Source of the DNA: Clostridia bacterium
GTDB lineage: Bacteria > Bacillota > Clostridia > Christensenellales > CAG-314
Assembly: GCA_900769665.1 (NCBI GenBank)
Contig: CAAGHL010000042.1
Span: 20,668 to 84,667 of the forward strand
Length of the DNA stretch: 64,000 nucleotides
Reading direction: 5' to 3'
Under the pieces are notes generated by a model. That model ran no database searches. It worked only from the letters and a program-made list of their open reading frames with translations, and had not been told where the DNA came from. How positions within the stretch are numbered: position 1 is the stretch's first letter; every line of letters starts with the position of its first letter. The position numbers were made by a program, and so were the translations under genes. Positions 52,401 to 59,127 of this stretch are shown here, piece after piece.

Positions 52401-53519
52401 TCTATCATTATCGTCACCGGTAATGTCGTACGCTTCATCATAGCCCATCCGTATAGCACCGGCATCGATATTGTCGCCGGTATAGCTTTTATTAACCGCA
52501 TAGTTTGCCTGCGAATAATTACCGAAGTTCATCCACGTAGGGTCTTTCGTAAAATCGCTCATATAGAAGTCTACGGTATGACCGGAAGGGTTAATCGTAC
52601 CGTTCAAAATTCCGCCGAGAGCAAGCATACCGTTCCAGCCGGGCTGACCTATCCAAACGATTGCACCGATTTTATCGTCATTTTCCAGTCCGCCTAATTC
52701 CATAACGGAAGGCGAGTTAACTACTACAAGTATTTTTTCAAAGTGTGATTTAGCGTAAGCTACCATCTGCTTTTCAGCGTCGTTGAGTTCAAGATAATGC
52801 TTACTTACATCTTCGTTACCGGCAACATTATTAGTGGGAGTATCACAACCTTCCGCTCCGGTTCTTGCAAGATAAATAATCGCAGTATCGTAACCGGTGT
52901 AAGAGCTTTCCGCATTGGCAAGTGCGCTGTCTGCTTTCGCCGTATAGTATTCACCGTCGAATTCAATTGCGCCTGCCGTTCCCTTCTCCACTTTCGTCAT
53001 ATACTGAGCGTTTTCATACGGAAGCGACGTCTGTCCGCCCTGACCTACTACTCTTATCGTAGGGCAGTTAATCTCTTCGTAAAGTCCTTTTACGGCTTTG
53101 TTATAATCGATTTCAGCTTCGTCAAGCGCATCGTAAATGTTAGAAGCTTTTTCCGAAACACTTGCGACCTGACCGCGTCCGGGTCTGCTTTGTCCGCCCG
53201 AACCACCACCGCCCGTTGCCGGGGATTTAGCTTGTGAACCAAGTACGACTACCTTATTGCTTGCTGCAAGGGGTAAAGCGTTGGACTTGTTCTTTAAAAG
53301 CGTGAAGCCTTCGGCTGCAAGTTCTAAGTTGAGTTTTTCACCTGCCTCGATTACTTCATCAAACGAATTATAATCCGATTGATACTTCTTTGCAGGGTCA
53401 AGCCCGTCCCCAATGTTTGCCGACGCAAAAAGTGATGTGCTTGCAAGGCTTGCAATCATTATTAATGCAACTGCAATTGATGCAATTTTCAGACTATTGC
53501 GTCTTACTGTTTTTTTCAT
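49416..53519 (-). CDS. Surface GH3 with reversed domains, Ig and Gly-X-Y region, KGCNG tail (1367 aa)
   Basis: A signal peptide (ASIAVALIMIASLASTSLFA) follows AGGAGGAAATGTTTA. The (alpha/beta)6 domain comes first (about 55-420; GEKLNLELAAEGFTLLKNKS, GGGGSGGQSRPGRG), then FnIII (FGHGLSYTSFEQ near 420), then the barrel (about 650-1000) with DTDGPGQLSSGWAW, SPFGGRNFEYYSQDG, KHFMLNDMETSR and the nucleophile Asp near 914 in GFDGVSVTDMYFPEG. Two putative-Ig domains follow (about 1050-1240), then collagen-like Gly-X-Y triplets at about 1253-1293 (GPxG-like; GADGRPGANGQNG). The tail is KGCNG, a hydrophobic segment and KKRKTNK. It is secreted and probably surface-held. It is the first gene of its operon. 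Confidence 0.9.
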   Translation of the reverse strand: MKKTVRRNSLKIASIAVALIMIASLASTSLFASANIGDGLDPAKKYQSDYNSFDEVIEAGEKLNLELAAEGFTLLKNKSNALPLAASNKVVVLGSQAKSPATGGGGSGGQSRPGRGQVASVSEKASNIYDALDEAEIDYNKAVKGLYEEINCPTIRVVGQGGQTSLPYENAQYMTKVEKGTAGAIEFDGEYYTAKADSALANAESSYTGYDTAIIYLARTGAEGCDTPTNNVAGNEDVSKHYLELNDAEKQMVAYAKSHFEKILVVVNSPSVMELGGLENDDKIGAIVWIGQPGWNGMLALGGILNGTINPSGHTVDFYMSDFTKDPTWMNFGNYSQANYAVNKSYTGDNIDAGAIRMGYDEAYDITGDDNDRAIDYAEGIYLGYKYYETAYEDLKTATDAATADAWWNENVVYAFGHGLSYTSFEQEIKSVKGDITNKKDAELTVTVKVTNTGAVAGKEVVQIYNEAPYTAGGIEKAARTLVGYAKSPMLKAGESANVDVKVRVKDLASFDYNNANKNDYSGYELEEGAYKLVAGKNSHEAYDSYSFTVEELVTWDEDGNSATPNNIFSQKGNAWELFNTAANNWTISGEDHYLKRSQIVKNGKIADISTQLGWLVTDDNMFKEEAFNAIHNGRKSNSYIDNDNWLTLEIEDNYENVWEKASVPSDWTQAVADASGLVAGRIDGRAPIQLEDLKGIALDDAKWVEFMNQFTWDELLAIARNDAFFHTIGSDIVGLPGQTDTDGPGQLSSGWAWVCEVVIASTWNTELAYEQGTVVGNEGLWLNANWYGPAANTHRSPFGGRNFEYYSQDGLQGGLIGAAVVKGATDKGIHVMFKHFMLNDMETSRMNVMVFANEQSIREIYARQWEYSVRYGNGNGIMTSYNHVGLVAGTNYATMVQMVENEWGFDGVSVTDMYFPEGKIGYTGWANVRSHTMPLGAECANMPLDGEWNATARDGKGAVMVPAKTAGSTYESATQYEAVRTTVQRVMYQCVNGSKMHNGAVAATKCFNLNNSFNCKPNMDVSIEVINASEARRIYGTNYAVTVTGLPVGLAFDATTNKITGTPTTAGISNVTITIKSTQEGLGWVDSSLTCKFCVGEYLTANNTNVTNGTAFTAQLTQTFVNLVAEGEGVNFVPNGAVTPQNGKKYINISYSLANGTKLPRGLSLDSATGAITGTANAAAGTYTVEVAVTLTKVVGIGVFGSVGTTTEVYTAPVTLTVTGEVVGMTIESLEIDQYGDLIVTWSDGTVENLGHVKGADGRPGANGQNGVNGTNGIDGTDGINGTNGTNGVDGVSVTGATINNEGKLVLTLSNGQEIVVGNVVGPAGQNAEGGKGCNGNITLSAALAGVAMILFAAGVVMAKKRKTNK

Positions 53520-53614
53520 TAAACATTTCCTCCTACAAAAATTTTTAATTTAATAGTTTTAAGTTGCACCTGAGATAAATTGTCAATTTTTATCTCTGTG
53601 TGTTACTCATTTGC

Positions 53615-53642
53615 ATTATATCACGACCATATTTTTCCGCAA
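53615..53642 (-). promoter_or_regulatory. Probable promoter of the GH3 operon
   Basis: On the minus strand -35-like TTGCGG (53637-53642), 16-bp spacer, -10 TATAAT (53615-53620), leader about 90 bases. A TTGACA lies further downstream (53580 region) without a good -10. The weak -35 would suit an activator such as the neighbouring LytTR regulator. Confidence 0.5.
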
Positions 53643-53652
53643 TAAAAAAAAC

Positions 53653-53698
53653 AAAAGCCGTCGATTTTTGAACAAATTCGGAAAAATCGACGACTTTT
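53653..53698 (-). terminator. Terminator of the two-component operon
   Basis: AAAAGCCGTCGATTTTT (53653-53669) and AAAAATCGACGACTTTT (53682-53698), one mismatch, followed by a T run on the minus strand. Confidence 0.85.
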
Positions 53699-53720
53699 AT
53701 TTAGTTAAATTATTGAATTT

Positions 53721-54992
53721 TTACTTATGTGCCAGTATCATTTGAAGTTTGAATATATTGTCGGCAAACGAAACCATAAGCTCACCGCCATATTTTTCGG
53801 TAATCATTTTCATACTTTTCATACCAAACCCGTGGTAATCTTTATCGGCGTTGGTAGTAAGCGGCAACCCGTCTTCAAATACAATTTCTCCCGTATGATA
53901 ATTTTCTACCGTAATAATTGAGAATCCGCCACGTTTTATCTCGCGAATGCTGATTACGCGGTTGTTCTCGTCCTCTACACTTACTCCGTTTATAGCGTTA
54001 TCCAATGCATTGCCGAAAAGAGAATAAATATCGCTTTGCGTAATTCCGTCAAGTGAACTGCCGTCAAGCATACAGGTAAGCCTTATTCCCTTGTTCTTGC
54101 AGATAAGTCCCTTTTCAGTAAGCACCACGTCCAACGCGGCATTACCCGTTTTAAATGAATTATCGTAAATGGCTATTGCTTCTGTTACTCTTGACAGCTC
54201 TTCCTGGTCTAATTTTCCTTTCAAGCCGGATAGTTGATGTTTTAAATCGTGGCACTTTACGTTAATGATGTCTATACTTTCCTTGGATTCTTCGTATTGT
54301 TTTTGCGATTCATAAAGCATCCGTTTAACAACTGCCAATTCAATCTGATTCTTTTTTGCGGAACACATAAAATATCCCATAAAAAGGCTCAACAGACAGG
54401 TTATTATTGAAAATAGACGGATAATAATAACCAAATTATTAAGTCTGCTCATACCTGCGTACACCCCGCCGAAAAACGAAATAACTACGGTAACCGTCAG
54501 AACCATACCTGCTACTAACAAAAGCACGGGGTTGTCTACCGTTATCAGCTCACCTTTATTCCTACGTTTAGTAAATGCAAAATAAAGTGCCGTATAGTAA
54601 GCTGCGCTTATTGCAATAAGTACTATAATTTGAGCCCACAGCGGCATATGATTAGCAAGCGTATTTATTATATTGTAAGTTTCATAAGAAATATGCTGTG
54701 CGCTATAAGCCATAATACCAACAAACAAATAAGACCAGACGTTCGCTTTATATGCAGCTATCGGCATAATCATCGTTAAAATGAATATGGCGAAAAATAT
54801 CATTGTTCCACCCCACAAACCGTTTATCGGAATATACCGCCATAAAAGCGACATAACCACCGACGGAACACAGCCGATTATAAGAAACAACCAGAAGCAC
54901 TTCCTTTTAGGAAGCCGCATGCTTAGTATAAATTCAGCAACGAGAAGCCCCAAAGGGAAATTAATCCATCCCCAAAAATCAGCAAAAGTCAT
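53721..54992 (-). CDS. GHKL-type sensor histidine kinase (AgrC-like)
   Basis: The N-terminal 200 residues hold six to seven membrane segments without a clear extracellular domain, as in AgrC/PlcR-like sensors. The H-box is VKCHDLKHQLSGLKG; the ATP lid region has FGNALDNAINGV (N-box) and GFGMKSMKMI (G-box). ATG at 54992 follows GGAGGTTAACGAGATT; the regulator stop is 7 bases before. It pairs with the LytTR regulator upstream. No AgrB/AgrD gene is in the window, so it does not obviously sense a self-made peptide. The operon next to it, the GH3 pair, is a plausible target. Confidence 0.9.
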   Translation of the reverse strand: MTFADFWGWINFPLGLLVAEFILSMRLPKRKCFWLFLIIGCVPSVVMSLLWRYIPINGLWGGTMIFFAIFILTMIMPIAAYKANVWSYLFVGIMAYSAQHISYETYNIINTLANHMPLWAQIIVLIAISAAYYTALYFAFTKRRNKGELITVDNPVLLLVAGMVLTVTVVISFFGGVYAGMSRLNNLVIIIRLFSIITCLLSLFMGYFMCSAKKNQIELAVVKRMLYESQKQYEESKESIDIINVKCHDLKHQLSGLKGKLDQEELSRVTEAIAIYDNSFKTGNAALDVVLTEKGLICKNKGIRLTCMLDGSSLDGITQSDIYSLFGNALDNAINGVSVEDENNRVISIREIKRGGFSIITVENYHTGEIVFEDGLPLTTNADKDYHGFGMKSMKMITEKYGGELMVSFADNIFKLQMILAHK

Positions 54993-54999
54993 AATCTCG

Positions 55000-55701
55000 T
55001 TAACCTCCAAAAGTGCGCATAAGCGCTTGCATAAACCCTTTCTTGCGAGAACGGCTTATTTGTAATTCTTCACCATTCACAATAACATAATTACCCGTAA
55101 TTTCGGAACAATACTTTAGATTAACCAGATAACAATTATTACAGCGGTAAAACCCGTGTTCCATTAAATCGTTTTCCACCTGTTTTAGTGTAGTTCCGCT
55201 ATAAATATAAGTATTCGTTTCGGTATGGAACGTTATAACATGTGCACGCGATTCAACGTAAACAATTTCGCCTACGGTCAGCTTTCTCTCACCGCCCTGA
55301 TAAGGAATGATTATACTGAAATCGTTTAAATGCTTATGCTTTTTAATAACGTCCATACGCATTTTTATATCAATATATTTAGGCGGTTTTAAAAAATAAT
55401 CTAACGCACCGACTGAATAACCCTGTATCGCATATTTAGCAATATTCGTCACAAAAATAATAATTATATTATTGTCAAACTGTCTTAACTTCCGGGCAGT
55501 AGTCATTCCGTCGATTTCAGGCATTTCTATATCCATAAAAACAACGTCAAATATCGCTTTATAACCGTCAAGAAAATCAAAACCACTTTTAAACGTAGCT
55601 ATTTCAATCTTTTCGTTGTTCTCTTTACCATAACGCATCAAAAAAGAAGTCAGATTTTTAGCTTCTGTTTGATTGTCGTCAACTATTGCAATTGAAATCA
55701 T
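55000..55701 (-). CDS. LytTR-family response regulator (AgrA-like)
   Basis: The receiver domain has acidic Asp8-Asp9 and phosphorylatable Asp57 (FDVVFMDIEMPEIDG), Thr/Ser and Lys in FVTNIAKYAIQGYSVGAL. The C-terminal LytTR DNA-binding domain (about 135-233) shows KLTVGEIVYVESRAHVITFH and FYRCNNCYLVNLKYC. It is transcribed first, from a clear promoter at 55742-55770, with the kinase 7 bases behind. LytTR factors activate promoters with weak -35 boxes. Confidence 0.92.
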   Translation of the reverse strand: MISIAIVDDNQTEAKNLTSFLMRYGKENNEKIEIATFKSGFDFLDGYKAIFDVVFMDIEMPEIDGMTTARKLRQFDNNIIIIFVTNIAKYAIQGYSVGALDYFLKPPKYIDIKMRMDVIKKHKHLNDFSIIIPYQGGERKLTVGEIVYVESRAHVITFHTETNTYIYSGTTLKQVENDLMEHGFYRCNNCYLVNLKYCSEITGNYVIVNGEELQISRSRKKGFMQALMRTFGG

Positions 55702-55741
55702 ATTTTCCCCACTATCCGAAAGTTTATCACAACTCTTTTCG

Positions 55742-55770
55742 ATTATAACATAATTTTTAATCTAAATCAA
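55742..55770 (-). promoter_or_regulatory. Promoter of the two-component operon
   Basis: On the minus strand -35 TTGATT (55765-55770) and -10 TATAAT (55742-55747) are 17 bp apart, 41 bases before the regulator start. Confidence 0.75.
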
Positions 55771-55789
55771 CAGTTGTGTTATTTTTAAC

Positions 55790-56100
55790 TCAATTGATAA
55801 TTTCCCTGTTTTTTAATAACAAGATAACAACATTTTTTGTTTTTCGTAGGGCTATCGTATCCTTGTTGTTTACGGTATGAAAAATTAAATAATTTTCAAA
55901 CGGTAAAAGTTTTATCCCAATGTACGAAGCTCTGCATACTTGCTTTCAACACCGATTTCGGGAAATTCTTTTAATTGCAGAATACAATGTTCAATTTTGC
56001 CGAGATACTCTCTTGCACGTTCAACACTGTCATCTGCAATATAACTGTAAATCGCAGACAAGTCATTGCCTGCTTCTTCGGCGTAAATAACTTCGTACAT
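55790..56100 (-). pseudogene. RelE/ParE-like toxin, frameshifted
   Basis: ATG at 56100 follows AAGGGGTAAATT; the frame reads MYEVIYAEEAGNDLSAIYSY through GVESKYAELRTLG and stops at 55912. In the next frame, without a gap, the sequence continues GIKLLPFENYLIFHTVNN, which matches the conserved RelE/ParE core strand (YRxLPVENYLIFYxV), and runs to a stop at 55790. A single base change in GGGATAAAA therefore broke the toxin. The end diverges from the usual catalytic YGRRD. It lies 3 bases after the antitoxin stop. Confidence 0.75.
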
Positions 56101-56103
56101 AAT

Positions 56104-56355
56104 TTACCCCTTGAATTTCTCGAAAACCTGTTCGTGTGTTTTTGTTCTTCCTTGTTCGATATCCCTAAGCCCGACAGAAAGTTTTTCGTATAAGTCTATC
56201 CTCGCATACAGTTCATCCAACACGGCAATATCAATAAGAGCAGCATCACCTTTTCCGTTTACTGTTATATAAACCGGCTGCCCTGTTTCCTTGCATTGTC
56301 TTGATATTTCAGGATAATTATTGCGTATGTCCGCAGACGGTCTGATATTTGGCAT
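56104..56355 (-). CDS. Phd/YefM-family antitoxin
   Basis: An 83-residue antitoxin with the Phd/YefM N-terminal DNA-binding part (IRPSADIRNNYPEISRQCKE, PVYITVNGKGDAALI) and an acidic C-terminal toxin-binding tail. The start follows AAGAAG. It has a strong promoter and dyad at 56384-56412, as expected for autoregulated toxin-antitoxin operons. The toxin partner is frameshifted, so it is now an orphan. Confidence 0.88.
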   Translation of the reverse strand: MPNIRPSADIRNNYPEISRQCKETGQPVYITVNGKGDAALIDIAVLDELYARIDLYEKLSVGLRDIEQGRTKTHEQVFEKFKG

Positions 56356-56383
56356 AAATCAATCTTCTTTAAATGGTTTCGCT

Positions 56384-56412
56384 ATTGTATCATAATTACG
56401 AGATACTGTCAA
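56384..56412 (-). promoter_or_regulatory. Toxin-antitoxin promoter and operator
   Basis: On the minus strand TTGACA (56407-56412), 17-bp spacer, TACAAT (56384-56389). GTATC (56387-56391) and GATAC (56402-56406) form a dyad between the boxes, suited to antitoxin binding. Confidence 0.8.
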
Positions 56413-56433
56413 TATATCTTATGCAAAAATATT

Positions 56434-56652
56434 TTAATTACTCGTTTTAAGCTGGTTAATAACACCGCTACCGACTTTGCCTATAAGCACGCCTTCGTCC
56501 CAGCAGTTGAAGTCGTCAAATAAAAGTAGCTTACTATCTTCAATACCGATAGGACAAATAATATCGTCTGTCATTATATCGGATATAAAGTATTGCGGTA
56601 GCCCTTTCGAATAGACTAATAATGCAGTTTTCTTATGCTCGTCGTTTTTCAT
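56434..56652 (-). CDS. Hypothetical small protein (72 aa)
   Basis: An acidic small protein (KTALLVYSKGLPQYFISDIM, LLLFDDFNCWDEGVLIGKVG) of unknown family. A consensus promoter lies 25 bases upstream, supporting expression, although the ribosome-binding site before ATG 56652 is weak; GTG at 56661 is an alternative. It is upstream of the antitoxin on the same strand with its own promoter. Confidence 0.55.
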   Translation of the reverse strand: MKNDEHKKTALLVYSKGLPQYFISDIMTDDIICPIGIEDSKLLLFDDFNCWDEGVLIGKVGSGVINQLKTSN

Positions 56653-56675
56653 ATGATTCACTTAACTGTTTTTTT

Positions 56676-56704
56676 ATATTATAGCATTAATCCGTAAAAT
56701 TTTC
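56676..56704 (-). promoter_or_regulatory. Promoter of the 72-aa gene
   Basis: On the minus strand TTGAAA (56699-56704), 17-bp spacer, TATAAT (56676-56681). Confidence 0.75.
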
Positions 56705-56898
56705 AAGATATTAAATGCCTATCTCGCGTTTTATTGTCCCAAAATTGGTACAACGAATCTTTAAATAAAATTTTTGGCTTATATTTCAAGCAAAGATAAA
56801 ATAGCGCGGCTGAAAAGTCGGGCTATTTTTGTGTCGAAGTATTCATTTGTAATTATACATTGTCAAACATTGCAATAAATATAATGCAATCAGGTGTC

Positions 56899-57519
56899 CT
56901 ATCCGTAAATCGCCATATATCTTTGGCGCATTTTGATGAAGTATTCATAAACCGTCGCTTGCGCACGAGATAAAACTTTGCCTATTTCGGGATAACTTAA
57001 GCCGTTTTAGCGGCACTCCAAAGCAATACGCATATTTTCGGTCAAATTCAGACTCGCAACGATATTTTCGTATACAGTATAGTCTTGTGCAACTTCTTCT
57101 TTTATTTCATATGACGGTTCACTTGCGGGCGTTAAAGCCTCAAGGCTGACAGTACGGTAATAATCGCTTGTTTTACGGTTTATCAACTTCATCATTTTAC
57201 GGATACAGGCAATCTCGACGGTAATCGGTTTGCCTTTTTTACTGTAACCTATAATATCGCTTAAATGTTTTCCATAATGTTCGCACAGATAAAATGCACC
57301 CTCTTGGACTAAATCGTAAGAGTCGCTGAGCATATAGCCTAATTCATTCTTGTGCTTGACATCGCCGTATAAGTCGGCATACATTTTTTGCGCACGGCTT
57401 CCCAAGTAGCCTATTTGAAATCGTAATTCCGTAAAGGCAATTAGTTCTGCCATTTCAAGCACGTTGTTTTGTGAGATTTCCTCTTTCATGACGCTGAAAT
57501 CTAATATTTTTCTTTTCAT
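56899..57519 (-). pseudogene. Sigma-like protein split by in-frame TAA
   Basis: ATG at 57519 follows ACGGAGGTAAATCCAA. The first 170 residues have the sigma-70-like helical pattern (ENNVLEMAELIAFTELRFQI-type start; KNELGYMLSDSYDLVQEGA is region-2-like). After LNLTENMRIALECR a TAA (57007) interrupts the region-4-like helix-turn-helix, and the same frame continues NGLSYPEIGKVLSRAQATVY then EYFIKMRQRYMAIYG with a stop at 56899. The two parts make one normal-length protein of the kind found on conjugative elements. A nonsense mutation is the simplest reading. Confidence 0.65.
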
Positions 57520-57637
57520 TTGGATTTACCTCCGTCTTCTTCGTTGCATCGCAACGAAATTTATTTTCGCCTTTCGGCAAAAACGGGGTAGCACCGGGAA
57601 AAGATAGAAATTTTTTGTGTTATTGTCAGTCGCACGG
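57520..57637. other. Intergenic, no gene seen
   Basis: Contains a short TTCGTTGC/GCAACGAA hairpin near 57539-57557 directly upstream of the sigma-like gene, which could be a regulatory hairpin; otherwise nothing. Confidence 0.35.
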
Positions 57638-57786
57638 AAGTCAACGAAAAGCACAAAAATTGTTGCGTAAATAAAAAAAGAGATTACTCATCAATTTGCC
57701 GTACAGCTTCAACAATGAGCCAAACTCAATATAAAATCTTTTTTAATACCTTAAAGTTTTCTGCAACAATTTTTTGCCGTTGACTT
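57638..57786. repeat. Long interrupted inverted repeat
   Basis: AAGTCAACG plus AAAAATTGTTGC (57638-57646, 57655-57666) match in reverse GCAACAATTTTT plus CGTTGACTT (57763-57774, 57778-57786), around 96 bp of AT-rich non-coding sequence. It resembles a miniature inverted-repeat element or a structured RNA. Confidence 0.5.
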
Positions 57787-57861
57787 ACGCTTTTCACTGT
57801 GCTACAACGCGGCGACGAAAGGCGATAAATCGGAGAGCGTAAATATAAAATCATAAGAAAA

Positions 57862-57891
57862 AAGGCGGTAGAATCAACGTTCTATCGCCTT
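57862..57891. terminator. 12-bp hairpin
   Basis: AAGGCGGTAGAA (57862-57873) and TTCTATCGCCTT (57880-57891), one mismatch, 6-base loop, A-rich before and after. It could serve either strand. Confidence 0.6.
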
Positions 57892-58020
57892 AAATCGGTG
57901 TTTTATTGAGTTATTTTATAAAGTTGCCGTGAGCATCTCTTTTCTGCGTCAGATAATGGTCTGAACGCTTTATTTGATATTGTTTTGTATGAAAAACGAT
58001 ACCTGCAACGCCTTGCTGAC

Positions 58021-58054
58021 AAAAGTAAAAGAGCCGCGTGTTCAAACGCGACTC
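58021..58054 (-). terminator. Terminator of the HEPN-like gene
   Basis: On the minus strand GAGTCGCGT pairs with ACGCGGCTC (58031-58039 and 58046-58054) followed by TTTTACTTTT. It lies just past the 30-bp repeat. Confidence 0.75.
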
Positions 58055-58058
58055 CCTG

Positions 58059-58088
58059 TGGCGGAGCGTTAGTAACGTAAATCGAATT
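58059..58088. repeat. 30-bp direct repeat, copy 1
   Basis: Identical over 30 bp to 60803-60832. It begins TGGCGGAGCG and contains the palindrome CGTTAGTAACG. It ends 7 bases from the stop codon of the HEPN-like gene. Confidence 0.85.
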
Positions 58089-58095
58089 CTAATTG

Positions 58096-58983
58096 TTATA
58101 ACGAATAAACAATTTTTATCCAAGTTTTTACAATAGGCTCTGTATAGTAAAACTTTCTGCTTTGGTGCATAATGCCATTTCTTGCTTTTCTTAAATTGTG
58201 AAGCATTTTACACTCAAAATCACTAATTGTATTCAAATTGTGGGCTTTATCAATCATATCAATTAAGTCCATATTTTGTTCCGCAAATTTATCTTTTAAT
58301 TTGCGTTCCAAAACCATTGTCAAGTTGACAATTACATACTCTAACTTTCCTTCTTCCAAACTCTTTAGCAGAATATCTTTTGAAACATTATTATCAATCT
58401 CAACATTTGAATTTGCGGTTTCTTTACTGCTAAAATATAATGCAACGTTTTGTTTCAATATATTTGTAAAGGCTACGTTATCGTCTATTGTTGCCCCTGC
58501 TGATAGCAATGTATCTAAAATATCGTATCTATCGGGGTGCTTTTCTAGTATGGCTTTTAATGCGGTATTTAGATTTTGTATATTATCGTCTACGTTTAAG
58601 GCGTGAATATAAAATCTAATATCACTGCAATCCGCATTAACAACGTCCAATAATGTTACAGAATTTGTTTGCTCTTCTGGAAACTTTGCAAACAAATCAT
58701 AATCATCAGCACAAATCACGTCAAAAATTGATAACGCATTTTCTGCAAATAATTGTTCTCTACGTTGTTTATCGGAAATTGTTGCATTGTCTTTTATTTT
58801 ACTTATACGTTTTTGTCGCTTTGCCTCATCATATAATGCGTTCAATTCTTGAGCGTCAGGAGCAAATACGACTTTGCTTTCGTAATTTAATATACCTTTT
58901 GTTGAATCTTTAACGATTCCACGGTTGTAATTGACAAATATACTAGTCCAATTGTCATCAAGATTGGAAATAGCCAACTCCAC
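58096..58983 (-). CDS. HEPN-like C-terminal protein, possibly 5'-truncated
   Basis: The last 90 residues form a helical domain with LEYVIVNLTMVLERKLKDKF and the Rx4-6H-type motif ARNGIMHQSRK, typical of HEPN folds found in toxins and RNA-cutting defence proteins. The earlier part is alpha-helical and acidic with no clear family (SIFVNYNRGIVKDSTKGILN). The only in-frame starts are GTG at 58983 and weak codons; the frame stays open about 50 bases further upstream without an ATG, so the 5' end may have been lost. It faces away from the DUF2075-like ATPase gene and both lie between the 30-bp repeats. Confidence 0.55.
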   Translation of the reverse strand: MELAISNLDDNWTSIFVNYNRGIVKDSTKGILNYESKVVFAPDAQELNALYDEAKRQKRISKIKDNATISDKQRREQLFAENALSIFDVICADDYDLFAKFPEEQTNSVTLLDVVNADCSDIRFYIHALNVDDNIQNLNTALKAILEKHPDRYDILDTLLSAGATIDDNVAFTNILKQNVALYFSSKETANSNVEIDNNVSKDILLKSLEEGKLEYVIVNLTMVLERKLKDKFAEQNMDLIDMIDKAHNLNTISDFECKMLHNLRKARNGIMHQSRKFYYTEPIVKTWIKIVYSL

Positions 58984-59127
58984 TATCTTTTTATCAATCG
59001 TGATTAGTTTTCCAATAATTGTAGAAAGCTCTTTTTATTTACTTATGTATCGTCGTCAAACGCGTTATATTCATTAAATGATAACGGTGATCTCATACAA
59101 CTCGATTTTTCATATATCGTTGATGTT

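Noticed and set aside
53521..55701. Complete agr quorum-sensing locus
   Set aside because: Kinase and regulator are present, but no AgrB-like protease or short AgrD-like peptide gene with a ribosome-binding site was found nearby.
57911..58123. Minus-strand frame of 70 residues
   Set aside because: It spans the terminator of the HEPN-like gene and the 30-bp repeat. Only its last 25 residues look protein-like and no family was recognised.
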